DNA of 45,299 nucleotides from Candidatus Dadabacteria bacterium CSP1-2 (GTDB taxonomy: Bacteria > Desulfobacterota_D > UBA1144 > Nemesobacterales > CSP1-2): positions 1-45,299 of the forward strand of contig LDXN01000018.1 in the NCBI GenBank assembly GCA_001443445.1. The letters are read 5' to 3'. A program made the translations under genes and the position numbers. Positions 18,926 to 27,433 of this stretch are shown one piece after another (positions within the stretch are counted from its first letter, which is position 1; each line of letters starts with the position of its first letter). The notes below the pieces were generated by a model. That model saw nothing but the letters and a program-made list of their open reading frames with translations. It was not told where the DNA came from and made no database searches.

Positions 18926-21778
18926 ATGTTCTCTTACATTATGAAAAAGATTATAGGGACTCAGAACGAGAGAGAGATTAACAAACTACGTTCTCTCGTT
19001 TTACACGCAAACGAGATTGAGCCTGAATTAATAAAGCTTCCAACCTCGGAGCTCAGGGGCAAAACCGATTATTTTAAAGAATCAATAAAAAACCAACTTA
19101 ACGACCATCATAAGCTAGACGAAGGTGAGTATTTCAAGAAGATGGAGGAGATCCTATGGGATATCCTACCCGAAGCCTTTGCCATAGTCCGAGAGGCATC
19201 TCGAAGAGCCCTGGGAATGCGCCATTTTGATGTTCAGATTATAGGCGGCATCATTCTTCATCAAGGGAAAATCACGGAGATGAAAACAGGTGAAGGAAAG
19301 ACTCTTGTTGCTGCTTTACCTCTTTATTTAAATGGTATCACTGGCTTTGGCGGGCATCTGGTTACAGTAAATGACTATCTTGCTAGACGTGACGCAATAT
19401 GGATGGGGCCCATTTATAAACTCCTTGGACTCAAGGTTGGTGTTATAAATCATGAGATTTCATATCTTGTAGAGTGGGAGGACCCTGAAAGGGCAGAACA
19501 GGCAATGAAGAACAATCTCAGTGTTTGGCCTAATGAGTATATTGGACTCGATTTGCCGCCTGAAAGAAACCTTGAGGCATTTGCTGCTTTTAAGACAAAG
19601 TTGGTCGAGTGCACAAGGAAGGAGGCCTACCTAGCCAATGCCACTTATGGGACAAACAACGAATTTGGCTTTGATTACCTTCGCGATAACATGAAATTTT
19701 CCCTTGAAGACTATGTTCAGAGAGAACACAGTTACGCAATTGTGGATGAGGTAGATAGCATTCTTATAGATGAGGCAAGAACGCCTCTAATAATATCAGG
19801 TCCTTCAGAGGATTCCACTCAGCTTTACTATCAAATTGATAATGTTGTGAGAAAGCTTAGGAAAGAGGTTGACTTTACGATTGATGAAAAAACCCGTCAG
19901 GTAACCCTTACCGAAGAGGGTGCAACAAAGGTTGAGAGGGTGCTTAGTGTAAATAATATCTATGACACTATACATCTAGAGCTACTTCATCACGTGATTC
20001 AGGCTCTTCGAGCTCATAACCTCTTTCAGAATGATGTGGATTATATAGTGAAAGAGAGAAAGGTCATAATTGTGGATGAATTTACTGGAAGACTTATGCC
20101 AGGAAGGAGATGGAGCGATGGACTTCATCAGGCGATCGAGGCTAAGGAAGGTGTAGAGATAGAAAGTGAAAACCAGACACTTGCAACAATCACAATTCAA
20201 AACTATTTCAGAATGTATAGAAAACTCGCCGGGATGACAGGAACCGCCGACACAGAGGCGCTTGAGTTTAAGAAGATTTATAACCTAGATGTAGCAGTCA
20301 TTCCTACGCACAAACCTATGATAAGGCTTGACCATAATGATTTAGTTTATAAAACTGAGCGTGAGAAGTTTAATGCTGTTGTTGACGAAATAAAGAGCCT
20401 TCACACCCAAGGAAGACCTGTGCTTGTGGGGACCACATCTATTGAGATATCAGAGAAGCTAAACAAGATGCTTGAGAAACTCAGGATTAATCACCAGGTC
20501 CTAAACGCAAAGCAGCATGAAAGGGAAGCCGAGATAATAGCCCAGGCAGGGAGGATTGGGTCAGTAACTATTGCTACAAACATGGCTGGTCGAGGAACGG
20601 ATATCCTTCTTGGAGGTAACCCGGAGTTTCTTGCAAGGGATGTTACCCGAAGAAAATTCAAGGTTGAATTACACGAGGCGGAGCCACATCAATTTGAAGA
20701 AGCCATGCTTGAGGCCAAAACTGTTTGTGAAGATGAGAAGAGAAGGGTTCTTGAGCTAGGGGGTCTTCACATAGTTGGCACGGAACGGCATGAAGCTAGA
20801 CGAATTGACAATCAACTTAGAGGAAGGTCTGGAAGACAGGGTGATCCAGGTTCCTCTCGTTTTTACGTATCGCTCGAGGATGATTTGATGAGGCTTTTTG
20901 CATCTGACAGAATCTCTCGAATAATGGATAAGCTAGGATGGCAGGAAGGGGAACCCATTGAACATAAGCTGATTACTAAATCAATAGAGAACGCACAGAA
21001 AAGGGTTGAGGCAAGAAACTTTGACATTAGAAAGCACCTTCTTGACTATGATGACGTTTTAAACACACAGAGGGACGTTGTTTACACAAAGAGAAAAGAA
21101 ATACTACCTGGAGAGAATCTTAAGGAAGGCCTCTACGAGATGGTGGATGAACTATTGGACGAAATCGTTCCGATTTATGTTCCTGAAAAAACGACTTCAA
21201 ACGAGTTGGATCTAAAGGGGCTAAGCAACGCAATCTTCAGGGATTTCAATGTACATGTCAACTTCGATGGTGTTTCTTTTGATGGGATGGGGAACCAAGA
21301 TATAGTTGAGCTTGTAAGAGAGAAGGTTCGTTCCTCCTATGAGGAGAAGGAAAGTCAGATAGGCTCGGAGACCCTAAGACATGTTGAAAGATATATAATG
21401 CTTCAGACGCTTGATTACCTATGGAAAGACCACCTCCTTAACATGGATCATTTAAGGGAGGGAATTGGGCTTAGAGGATATGCTCAAAAGGACCCTCTAT
21501 ATGAATACAAGAAGGAAGGATACGATATGTTTTCAGCGATGATGAATCGCTTCAAAGAGGAGGCTTGTGAAAAGTTATTCAGGGTAAAACCTGTGAGTGA
21601 AGTAGATATGGAACGGCTTGAGAGAAGAAGAAGGCTTGAACAACAACGTATGGTTTTAAGCAGGGGAGAGGGTGAGGAAAGAAAGGCACCTATAAGACGT
21701 GAGAGAAAAATCGGAAGAAACGATCCTTGTTTCTGCGGGAGCGGAAAGAAATATAAGAAATGCTGTGGAAGGGCGTAG
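18926..21778 (+). CDS. secA: Preprotein translocase ATPase SecA
   Basis: 950 residues. Walker A is TGEGKT (121-126) and Walker B-like [15 protein letters not shown] follows at about 273. [29 protein letters not shown] and [18 protein letters not shown] complete the helicase-type motor. The C-terminal SEC-C zinc motif is CxCx8CC (C935, C937, C946, C947), with Cys in place of the more usual His. Between VGVIN (about 175) and [15 protein letters not shown] (from 241) there are about 59 residues where E. coli SecA has about 12, so nucleotide-binding domain 1 carries an insertion of about 47 residues. It drives ATP-dependent secretion through SecYEG. GGAGG lies 6 nt before the ATG. Confidence 0.97.
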   Translation: MFSYIMKKIIGTQNEREINKLRSLVLHANEIEPELIKLPTSELRGKTDYFKESIKNQLNDHHKLDEGEYFKKMEEILWDILPEAFAIVREASRRALGMRHFDVQIIGGIILHQGKITEMKTGEGKTLVAALPLYLNGITGFGGHLVTVNDYLARRDAIWMGPIYKLLGLKVGVINHEISYLVEWEDPERAEQAMKNNLSVWPNEYIGLDLPPERNLEAFAAFKTKLVECTRKEAYLANATYGTNNEFGFDYLRDNMKFSLEDYVQREHSYAIVDEVDSILIDEARTPLIISGPSEDSTQLYYQIDNVVRKLRKEVDFTIDEKTRQVTLTEEGATKVERVLSVNNIYDTIHLELLHHVIQALRAHNLFQNDVDYIVKERKVIIVDEFTGRLMPGRRWSDGLHQAIEAKEGVEIESENQTLATITIQNYFRMYRKLAGMTGTADTEALEFKKIYNLDVAVIPTHKPMIRLDHNDLVYKTEREKFNAVVDEIKSLHTQGRPVLVGTTSIEISEKLNKMLEKLRINHQVLNAKQHEREAEIIAQAGRIGSVTIATNMAGRGTDILLGGNPEFLARDVTRRKFKVELHEAEPHQFEEAMLEAKTVCEDEKRRVLELGGLHIVGTERHEARRIDNQLRGRSGRQGDPGSSRFYVSLEDDLMRLFASDRISRIMDKLGWQEGEPIEHKLITKSIENAQKRVEARNFDIRKHLLDYDDVLNTQRDVVYTKRKEILPGENLKEGLYEMVDELLDEIVPIYVPEKTTSNELDLKGLSNAIFRDFNVHVNFDGVSFDGMGNQDIVELVREKVRSSYEEKESQIGSETLRHVERYIMLQTLDYLWKDHLLNMDHLREGIGLRGYAQKDPLYEYKKEGYDMFSAMMNRFKEEACEKLFRVKPVSEVDMERLERRRRLEQQRMVLSRGEGEERKAPIRRERKIGRNDPCFCGSGKKYKKCCGRA

Positions 21779-21874
21779 TGATACAGGATACATGATGCAA
21801 GACTTCGTCGTGAGCTCAGTCGAACGACACAAGATGAAAGATTAATCATGCATCATGTATCATACATCTTGCAA
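21779..21874. repeat. Palindromic intergenic repeat, family B copy 2
   Basis: GGATACATGATGCAAGA and ATCATGCATCATGTATC are imperfect inverted arms. They enclose GAGCTCAGTCGAACGAC, the reverse complement of the core at 7110-7195. It starts immediately after the secA stop codon. Confidence 0.7.
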
Positions 21875-21908
21875 CATTCTACAAGGGAAAGTGTAGGAGG
21901 TAGTTAAT

Positions 21909-22850
21909 TTGGAGGCTTTTCTGCCTATCAAGAAGATTAATAGCCTTAAGAAAAACATACAAACTATTATAAAGGGGAAACCAGAGGCGGCAAAGGCAAC
22001 ACTTGTTGCATTTCTTTCACAAGGACACATGCTGATTGAAGATGTGCCAGGTGTTGGAAAAACAACACTTGCTCAGGTACTTGCAAGATCAACAGATCTT
22101 TCTTTTAAGAGGGTTCAATTTACGAGTGACCTTCTTCCATCGGATATTCTCGGAGTATCTATTTACGACCAAAAAACTGGGGAATTTGATTTCAAAGCGG
22201 GTCCAATCTTTGCAAATATAATTCTTGCAGATGAGATAAACCGAGCAACACCTAAAACTCAAAGCGCCCTTTTAGAAGCAATGAGCGAATCTAAGATAAC
22301 GATAGATGGAAAAACCTACGAGCTACCAAAACCGTTTATGGTAATTGCCACGCAAAACCCCTTTGAGTATCGAGGAACCTTTCCACTTCCAGAAAACCAG
22401 CTCGATCGATTCTCTATGAGGGTAAGTATTGGGTATCCGGATTATGAGAGTGAAAAGGAAATCCTCTTAAAGTTCAGCCCGGCAAAACCCTGGGACGGTA
22501 TACAACCAGTTGTATCTAGGGAAGAGGTGCTAGTTATGCAGACTATGGTTGAAAGGGTTCATCTGGATGAATCTATTCTTGACTATATCTTGACAATTAT
22601 AAAAGAGACAAGAAACCCTAAGGTATTTGAGCTTGGAGTGAGTCCAAGGGGAGCGATAGCCCTTAAGCGTGCGGCTCAATCTCATGCGCTTATCGAGGGT
22701 AGAGCATACTGTATTCCAGATGATGTAAAGGAAATGGCTGTGCCAGTTCTTTCTCATAGGGTCATTCTTAAACACGATCGCATGGGGGGAAAGGGAAGGG
22801 AGGAAGAAGCGCTTAAAGATGTACTCGAACGAGTTAAGGTTCCAATTTAG
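21909..22850 (+). CDS. MoxR-family AAA+ ATPase
   Basis: 313 residues. The start is TTG at 21909, placed by TAGGAGGT about 7 nt upstream and by the normal MoxR N-terminus. Walker A is EDVPGVGKTTLA, Walker B is IILADEINRA, followed by PKTQSALLEAM, FMVIATQNPFEYRGTFPLPE (sensor 1 region) and GVSPRGAIAL (sensor 2). MoxR ATPases act as chaperones that mature or regulate partner proteins, usually encoded beside DUF58 and VWA genes. Here no DUF58 or VWA gene follows, only a small membrane protein, so its client is not evident. Confidence 0.93.
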   Translation: MEAFLPIKKINSLKKNIQTIIKGKPEAAKATLVAFLSQGHMLIEDVPGVGKTTLAQVLARSTDLSFKRVQFTSDLLPSDILGVSIYDQKTGEFDFKAGPIFANIILADEINRATPKTQSALLEAMSESKITIDGKTYELPKPFMVIATQNPFEYRGTFPLPENQLDRFSMRVSIGYPDYESEKEILLKFSPAKPWDGIQPVVSREEVLVMQTMVERVHLDESILDYILTIIKETRNPKVFELGVSPRGAIALKRAAQSHALIEGRAYCIPDDVKEMAVPVLSHRVILKHDRMGGKGREEEALKDVLERVKVPI

Positions 22851-22938
22851 GTATTCGTGGTTAGGAGTTAGTGATTCGTGGCTCGTTTTCTCGATACCAG
22901 ATGCAGGATCCACGATACCCGAGTCACGAAATTAGAGG
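22848..22938. repeat. Palindromic intergenic repeat, family B copy 3
   Basis: TATTCGTGGTTAGGAG and GATTCGTGGCTCG are followed by ATCCACGATACCCGAGTCACG. Arm sequences are shared with the copies at 7110 and 23217. It overlaps the moxR stop and runs almost to the ribosome binding site of the next gene. Confidence 0.6.
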
Positions 22939-22944
22939 AGAACA

Positions 22945-23217
22945 TTGAATACAAATCCTAGAATCTATTTTTATAAGGGCAAGTTACCATTATCTATCAT
23001 TCCACTTGTTTTATTTGTACTAATAGTCCTTACTTTATTTGCTATTCTAGGTCTTTTTATCGGCGTTATCCTTGGAGCTGCTATGTTAGGATTTATCGTT
23101 CTCCGTCTCCTTATTTCATCTAAGAAGAAACAAGCCAAGCTGGTAGAAGAAGATAATCGTACCATTGTACTAAATGGAAGAGATTATGAAATTATAGTAA
23201 AGGGAAGAAAAGAGTGA
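22945..23217 (+). CDS. Small membrane protein of unknown function
   Basis: 90 residues from a TTG start at 22945, with AGAGGAGA ending 4 nt before it. One long hydrophobic stretch (about residues 15-57, enough for one to two membrane spans) is followed by a charged tail (SSKKKQAKLVEEDNR and EIIVKGRKE). I do not recognise the family. It follows the MoxR gene in the same direction, with a palindrome between, and could be co-transcribed with it. Confidence 0.55.
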   Translation: MNTNPRIYFYKGKLPLSIIPLVLFVLIVLTLFAILGLFIGVILGAAMLGFIVLRLLISSKKKQAKLVEEDNRTIVLNGRDYEIIVKGRKE

Positions 23218-23276
23218 ATCGTGTATAGTGATTTGAGGTTCGATCATCTAAGCACGATTCACAAGCCACGAACCAC
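23217..23276. repeat. Palindromic intergenic repeat, family B copy 4
   Basis: GAATCGTGTATAGTGATT then AGCACGATTCACAAGCCACG. The right arm matches GATTCACAAACCACGAA of the 7110-7195 copy. It fills the gap between two convergent genes. Confidence 0.65.
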
Positions 23277-23555
23277 CTATTTAGCTTTATCAATCTTCTT
23301 TGCTAGGGTTATGTCATTATCAGTAACACCGCCCTGACTGTGAGTCGAAAGGGTTAGAGTAACCTTATTATATTGAATCAGAAAGTCTGGATGATGGTTT
23401 GCTTCTTCAGCTAGGTCTGATACCGTATTTACGAAGGCAATCGCATCTTTAAATGTCTTATGCTTATAAGTCTTGTATATTTCATTGCCCTTTAGTTGCC
23501 AGCCTTCTAAGTGTTTAAGTTTCTCTTTTATTTCTTTTTCTGATAAGACCGCCAT
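23277..23555 (-). CDS. phhB: Pterin-4a-carbinolamine dehydratase
   Basis: 92 residues, normal length for PCD/DCoH. EANHHPDFLIQYNKVTLTLS (about residues 50-69) contains the catalytic histidine pair and the conserved PD..., and HSQGGVTDNDI follows. The enzyme dehydrates 4a-hydroxytetrahydropterin. No phenylalanine hydroxylase is in the window, and such orphan PCDs may serve molybdopterin or folate-side chemistry. A cytoplasmic, monocistronic gene with GGAGGT ahead of its ATG. Confidence 0.95.
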   Translation of the reverse strand: MAVLSEKEIKEKLKHLEGWQLKGNEIYKTYKHKTFKDAIAFVNTVSDLAEEANHHPDFLIQYNKVTLTLSTHSQGGVTDNDITLAKKIDKAK

Positions 23556-23679
23556 GTTGTTACCTCCGTTGATTCATAGTAAGGTTGATTATGATGATAT
23601 ATACTATCACGAGATTTGTGACGATCATAAACCTATTTAAATTCTGAACTAATATTTGGAATGCTATATAATTGAGTGA

Positions 23680-24303
23680 ACCTTTGCTGATTGGCTATTC
23701 AGAAATCAGAAAATCGAGCTTCTTAAAAGTCCAAGCCTAAAGACCCTTTCTAAACCGAACGAGTCAGAGCGGGACTTTAGGATACGACTCCAAGAGGCAT
23801 CACGTGAAGAGAGAGATCAATTAGTTGAAAGGCTTAGGCAAAAGCATGCACCTAAGATTGCCGCCCTTGAGGAACGGATTCGCCGCGCGGAACAGGCAGT
23901 AGCCAGAGAGGAAGAGCAAGCTAAGCAGCAGAAGCTACAGACTGCAATCTCATTTGGAACTACCTTACTTGGTGCGTTTCTTGGAAAAAAAAGGATAGGC
24001 GTTTCTACCATAGGAAGGGCCACGACCGCAATGCGTGGAGTTGGGCGTACTATGAAAGAATCACAGGATATTGATCGCGCCGAAGAGACTTTGGAGGTTT
24101 TGAAGAATCAGCTTGCCGAACTCGAGGCCCGGTTCCAAGCAGAAACTGAGGAAATCGCAACAAGAATTAGTTCGCAGACAGAACCCCTTGAAACTTTTGA
24201 AATAGGGCCAAAAAAATCAAACGTATCAGTCAATGTACTTGCACTTGTTTGGGTTCCCTATTGGCAAGATGAGCAAGGCAGAATGAAACCTGCATGGACT
24301 TAG
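23680..24303 (+). pseudogene. C-terminal fragment of a HerA/DUF87-like ATPase
   Basis: A continuous frame without a usable start, opening just after TGA 23677-23679 and ending at TAG 24301-24303. It begins TFADWLFRNQKIELL and includes ESERDFRIRLQEASREERD, LRQKHAPKIAALEERIRRAE, TAISFGTTLLGAFLGKK and STIGRATTAMRGVGR, and ends LVWVPYWQDEQGRMKPAW. I recognise this as the coiled-coil C-terminal end of large ATP-binding DUF87/HerA-like proteins. The whole ATPase portion is missing upstream. The reading frame is still intact over about 207 codons, so decay is recent or a shortened product is made from the internal ATG at 24031. Confidence 0.7.
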
Positions 24304-24305
24304 TG

Positions 24306-24441
24306 AAACTACAAATCCCAAATCACAAAATACAATCTCTAAATAAATTCAAATGACCAAAACTCAAAATTTAATACGGTTTGGAATTTGGCACATGGAA
24401 TTTGTTTGTTGTTTGGTGCTTGTGATTTGGAATTTGCCTTA
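24306..24441. repeat. Palindromic intergenic repeat, family C copy 1
   Basis: The left arm has ACAAATCCCAAATCACAAA and ACCAAAACTCAAAATT. The right arm has GGTTTGGAATTTGG and TTGTGATTTGGAATTTG. Related copies lie at 29929-30030 and 36884-37000. It starts 2 bp after the fragment's stop. Confidence 0.75.
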
Positions 24442-24458
24442 ATTCGGAGCTTATTCAA

Positions 24459-24986
24459 ATGCCAATAGCCTTTATAGGAATAGGTTCAAATCTTGGAAAT
24501 AGGATTGAAAACTGCGTTGAAGGTGTTGAGGAAATCTCGACTTTCTCAAAGATTATCGTTGTTTCCTCTTTTTACGAAACCGAGCCTGTCGATAAGGAAG
24601 ACCAGCCCGACTTTATAAACTGTGTGGCGAAGCTCGAAACCTCTCTTTCTCCTTTTGACCTTTTAACCTTTCTTCAATCTGTAGAGAATACAATCGGAAG
24701 GGAGCACATGGAGAAATGGGGACCGAGAATAATTGACTTGGATATAATTTTTTATGATGAACTTGTGATTGAAACCGATGAACTAATCATTCCCCATCCA
24801 AGAGCTCATCTTAGACGGTTTGTCCTTGAGCCTCTTTCTGAAATTGCTCCGGATATCATACATCCTGTTTTAAAGATTTCTGTCTCTAAGCTTCTGGATG
24901 AGCTTAAGTGTACGAAACGTGTGGTAAAAGTGGGAGGGTTTTCCATAGCCTGTTCACAGAAATCCACAACTTATCCACAGACTTAG
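24459..24986 (+). CDS. folK: 6-Hydroxymethyl-7,8-dihydropterin pyrophosphokinase
   Basis: 175 residues. GIGSNLGN (about 7-14), YETEPVDKEDQPDFINCV and the signature GPRIIDLDIIFYD (with the Mg2+-binding DLD) are present, then IPHPRAHLRRFVLEPL. It transfers pyrophosphate from ATP to the pterin in folate synthesis. The last dozen residues (CSQKSTTYPQT) extend beyond the usual end and are written by a row of DnaA-box sequences. No other de novo folate gene adjoins it; folD is convergent about 250 bp away. Confidence 0.95.
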   Translation: MPIAFIGIGSNLGNRIENCVEGVEEISTFSKIIVVSSFYETEPVDKEDQPDFINCVAKLETSLSPFDLLTFLQSVENTIGREHMEKWGPRIIDLDIIFYDELVIETDELIIPHPRAHLRRFVLEPLSEIAPDIIHPVLKISVSKLLDELKCTKRVVKVGGFSIACSQKSTTYPQT

Positions 24987-25133
24987 AACATATTTTTCCA
25001 TAGTTTATCCACAAAAAATGAAATTCTTTTGATGTTAAAGAGATAGGGATACCATTAGGTTAGTTAAAAACTTAATGTGAAGTGTTAAGTAAAGTGAATG
25101 ACCCTCACCCCGTAGGCTTAGAAGTTATTCACA
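24950..25133 (+). promoter_or_regulatory. Cluster of DnaA boxes (candidate DnaA-binding region)
   Basis: Three perfect TTATNCACA boxes lie in the same orientation: TTATCCACA at 24971-24979, TTATCCACA at 25005-25013 and TTATTCACA at 25125-25133. Two near-matches precede them (CTGTTCACA 24950-24958, AAATCCACA 24960-24968), spaced about one helical turn apart. AT-rich DNA lies between and after them. The cluster overlaps the end of folK and fills the folK-folD gap. It could be a replication origin, a DnaA titration site or DnaA-dependent regulation. No dnaA, dnaN or parAB gene is nearby. Confidence 0.6.
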
Positions 25134-25232
25134 GGAGCTATCTAAGCTGACTATATTCAATACTGGGACACATTAAACTATAGAACGGATGCTCTACTAT
25201 CCACCGGATTCAGCTTGGAACAAGCCAGTGCT

Positions 25233-26087
25233 CTAAAATCCTTTAGAATTCTTTGCGGATGAAAATGTATTCCATAGAAGCATAGCAATTGTCATGGGGC
25301 CTACTCCACCTGGGACAGGCGTAATAAATGAGGCTTTGTTACAAACGTTTTCAAAATCCACATCACCTGCAAGCTTTCCGTCGGGAAGACGGTTTATACC
25401 TACATCAATCACAACCGCGCCTTCTTTTACCATGTCTTCTGTTATAAGTCTTGCGCGTCCAATTGCAGCCACTAAAATATCAGCCCTCCTTGTAACCTCC
25501 CCAAGTGATTTAGTCCTCGAATGGCATATTGTAACTGTTGCATGTCGGTGTAGAAGAAGAAGCGAGACGGGTTTTCCTACTATATTGCTCCTTCCTACTA
25601 CTACCGCCTCTTTTCCCTGTATTTCTATACCATAGTAATCTAGGAGTTTGATTACGCCATGCGGGGTACAGGGGATAAATCTAGGATTTCCTTCTACGAG
25701 AAGTCCTACGTTTTCAGGATGAAATCCGTCGATGTCTTTTAATGGAGAGACGGTTCTTAGGATTCTCGCTTCATTAATCTGTTTGGGAAGAGGAAGCTGA
25801 ACGAGTATTCCATGGATTTTTTCATCGTGATTTAACTTTTCAATAAGTGTAAGTAAATAGCTTTCTGCAGTTTCTTCTGGAAGCTTATATTCTTCCGAGT
25901 AGATGCTAACCTCTTCACAGGCTTTTCTCTTATTTCTTACATAGATTTGAGATGCAGGGTTATCACCCACAAGCACAGCCGCAAGCCCAGGGACTAATCC
26001 TGTTTCCCTCTTGAGCTTATTTACCTCTTCTGCAATCCCTTTCCTCAGGTGTTCTGCAACCATTTTACCGTCTATTATTTGGCCCAT
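25233..26087 (-). CDS. folD: Methylenetetrahydrofolate dehydrogenase / methenyltetrahydrofolate cyclohydrolase
   Basis: 284 residues. IYVRNKRKACEE holds the catalytic Lys, GILVQLPLPKQI is the substrate-binding segment, DGFHPENVG follows, GRSNIVGKPVSLLL is the NADP-binding loop, and PVPGGVGPMTIAMLLWNT is the C-terminal signature. It interconverts 5,10-methylene-, methenyl- and 10-formyl-THF in the cytoplasm, linking the glycine cleavage operon further along to purine and formyl-Met synthesis. It begins MGQIIDGKMVAEHLR, and a palindrome lies 13 bp upstream. Confidence 0.97.
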   Translation of the reverse strand: MGQIIDGKMVAEHLRKGIAEEVNKLKRETGLVPGLAAVLVGDNPASQIYVRNKRKACEEVSIYSEEYKLPEETAESYLLTLIEKLNHDEKIHGILVQLPLPKQINEARILRTVSPLKDIDGFHPENVGLLVEGNPRFIPCTPHGVIKLLDYYGIEIQGKEAVVVGRSNIVGKPVSLLLLHRHATVTICHSRTKSLGEVTRRADILVAAIGRARLITEDMVKEGAVVIDVGINRLPDGKLAGDVDFENVCNKASFITPVPGGVGPMTIAMLLWNTFSSAKNSKGF

Positions 26088-26100
26088 GTTGTATCTATTT

Positions 26101-26183
26101 AGCCACAGAGGACACAGAGAAAGGATTTAAAAAAATAACTTTTTTGTTTTCCCCTTTCTGTGTCCTCTGTGCTCTCCGTGGCT
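26101..26183. repeat. Palindromic intergenic repeat, family D copy 1
   Basis: AGCCACAGAGGACACAGAG at the left is answered by CTGTGTCCTCTGTGCTCTC and GTGGCT at the right. Partial relatives lie at 27045-27110 and as the outer arms of 29895-30054. It lies between folD and thiD on the same strand. Confidence 0.8.
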
Positions 26184-26197
26184 AATATTTTATTCCG

Positions 26198-27019
26198 CTA
26201 CTCAAATTCCCAGAAATGATTTAGGGGTCCGTGCCCCTTACCTAAATTGAAAGAATTTCTTATAGCTTCTGTAACATAGTCTTTTGCCTGCCTTATGGCT
26301 TCTCTCGCATTTAGTCCCTTTGCAAGCCCTGCACAAATAGCGGCGGAATAGGTACATCCTGTGCCGTGGGTATTTTTGGTTTCTATTCTCGGTGAAGGAA
26401 AGTCATAAAAATCCTTCCCATCATATAGAATATCTATTGCCTCATCTGACCACTTAAGATGCCCACCCTTTACAAGAACATACTCGCAGCCAATTGATTT
26501 TATTCTTCTTGCTGCTTCTCTCATACCATCAAGTGATGAGACCTTTATCCTTGAAATCACTTCGGATTCAGGAATATTAGGGGTAACAACAAAGGCTAAT
26601 GGCAGAAGCTCTTCAATCAGCGCCCTTTCTGCTTCACGTTTTAGAAGTGTATCTCCACTTTTTGCCCTCATAACGGGGTCTATTACCAGTTTCTTGATTC
26701 TGTATTGTTTAATCTTTTCTGCGACGGCTAAAATGATTTTCTCATTTGAAAGCATTCCTGTTTTTGCGGCGTCAACCCCTATATCACTTAATACAGCGTC
26801 AATCTGGAGTTTTACAAACTCAGGAGGCAAATCGTAAATTCCTGAAACTGATTGAGTGTTTTGAGCGGTAATCGAAGTAAGGACTGACATACCAAAGACC
26901 TTAAATGCTGTAAACGTCTTTAAGTCAGCTTGAATTCCTGCCCCTCCCCCTGAATCAGAACCTGCAATTGTTAGCGCTCTCGGAATTTTTTCACTCACCG
27001 AATTTAATATTACAGGCAT
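26198..27019 (-). CDS. thiD: Hydroxymethylpyrimidine / phosphomethylpyrimidine kinase
   Basis: 273 residues from the ATG at 27019. The frame is open further to a GTG at 27058, but those 13 extra codons are repeat DNA (the GCCACAGAGGGC arm), so the internal Met (MPVILNSVSEKIPRA) is preferred. GSDSGGGAGIQADLKTF is the substrate/anion-binding start. VIDPVMRAKSG, VTPNIPESE, KGGH and GTGCTYSAAICAGLAKG (catalytic Asp/Cys loop) follow. ThiD phosphorylates HMP to HMP-PP for thiamine synthesis. No other thi gene is in the window. It is followed on the same strand by folD. Confidence 0.94.
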   Translation of the reverse strand: MPVILNSVSEKIPRALTIAGSDSGGGAGIQADLKTFTAFKVFGMSVLTSITAQNTQSVSGIYDLPPEFVKLQIDAVLSDIGVDAAKTGMLSNEKIILAVAEKIKQYRIKKLVIDPVMRAKSGDTLLKREAERALIEELLPLAFVVTPNIPESEVISRIKVSSLDGMREAARRIKSIGCEYVLVKGGHLKWSDEAIDILYDGKDFYDFPSPRIETKNTHGTGCTYSAAICAGLAKGLNAREAIRQAKDYVTEAIRNSFNLGKGHGPLNHFWEFE

Positions 27020-27044
27020 TTGGGTTAGTTTCAAATTAATATTT

Positions 27045-27110
27045 GCCACAGAGGGCACAGAGTAGATAGAGAGATTTTTTATTCAATAAATACTCTGTGT
27101 TCTATATGGC
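27045..27110. repeat. Palindromic repeat, family D copy 2 (degenerate)
   Basis: GCCACAGAGGGCACAGAGTA at the left and ACTCTGTGTTCTATATGGC at the right form an imperfect inverted pair. It overlaps the longer, probably spurious, N-terminus of thiD. Confidence 0.65.
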
Positions 27111-27151
27111 TCGATGCCGAATCACGCCATGGTTCATGCCTTGGGCTGTTC

Positions 27152-27181
27152 TTGACAGTCTGGGTGTAATCTAAGTAGAAT
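27152..27181 (+). promoter_or_regulatory. Promoter of the tRNA-Val gene
   Basis: Perfect TTGACA (27152-27157), an 18-bp spacer, then TAGAAT (27176-27181). Transcription would begin near 27188, about 15 nt before the tRNA. Confidence 0.75.
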
Positions 27182-27202
27182 AAATCCTTACGATTTTGGG
27201 TT

Positions 27203-27277
27203 GAGCGCGTAGCTCAGGGGGAGAGCGCTTGCTTGACGCGCAAGAGGTCGCAGGTTCAAATCCTGCCGCGCTCACCA
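27203..27277 (+). tRNA. tRNA-Val (anticodon GAC), CCA encoded
   Basis: A full cloverleaf can be drawn. The acceptor stem is GAGCGCG/CGCGCTC, the D arm GCTC...GAGC, the anticodon stem CTTGC/GCAAG with loop TTGACGC (anticodon GAC at 27235-27237), and the T arm GCAGG TTCAAAT CCTGC, followed by discriminator A and genomic CCA (27275-27277). It reads the Val codon GUC and, by wobble, GUU. Confidence 0.95.
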
Positions 27278-27309
27278 TGTAGTGTGATAGGATTAAGCTA
27301 AGTAAAAGT

Positions 27310-27413
27310 GTCATTGCGATCTGAAGGGAGCGAAGCAATCTTGAGATTCCTCACTGTGTTCGGAATGACACTTCGTGTCGATTGCTTCATAGCTATAGCT
27401 CCTTGCAAATGAC
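27310..27413. repeat. Palindromic intergenic repeat, family A copy 2
   Basis: The left end is GTCATTGCGATCTGAAGG with AGCGAAGCAATC. The right end is CGATTGCTTCATAGC and CCTTGCAAATGAC. The inner piece TCGGAATGACACTTCGTGTC recurs, slightly changed, at 31856-31875. It ends 20 bp before the thrS start, so it lies in the thrS leader. Confidence 0.75.
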
Positions 27414-27433
27414 TTTTTGCTTCTTTTATAAAC

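Noticed and set aside
24950-25133. Calling the DnaA-box cluster a confirmed oriC
   Set aside because: Flanking genes do not diverge in the leading-strand pattern and dnaA, dnaN and gidA are absent; only a candidate DnaA-binding region is supported.
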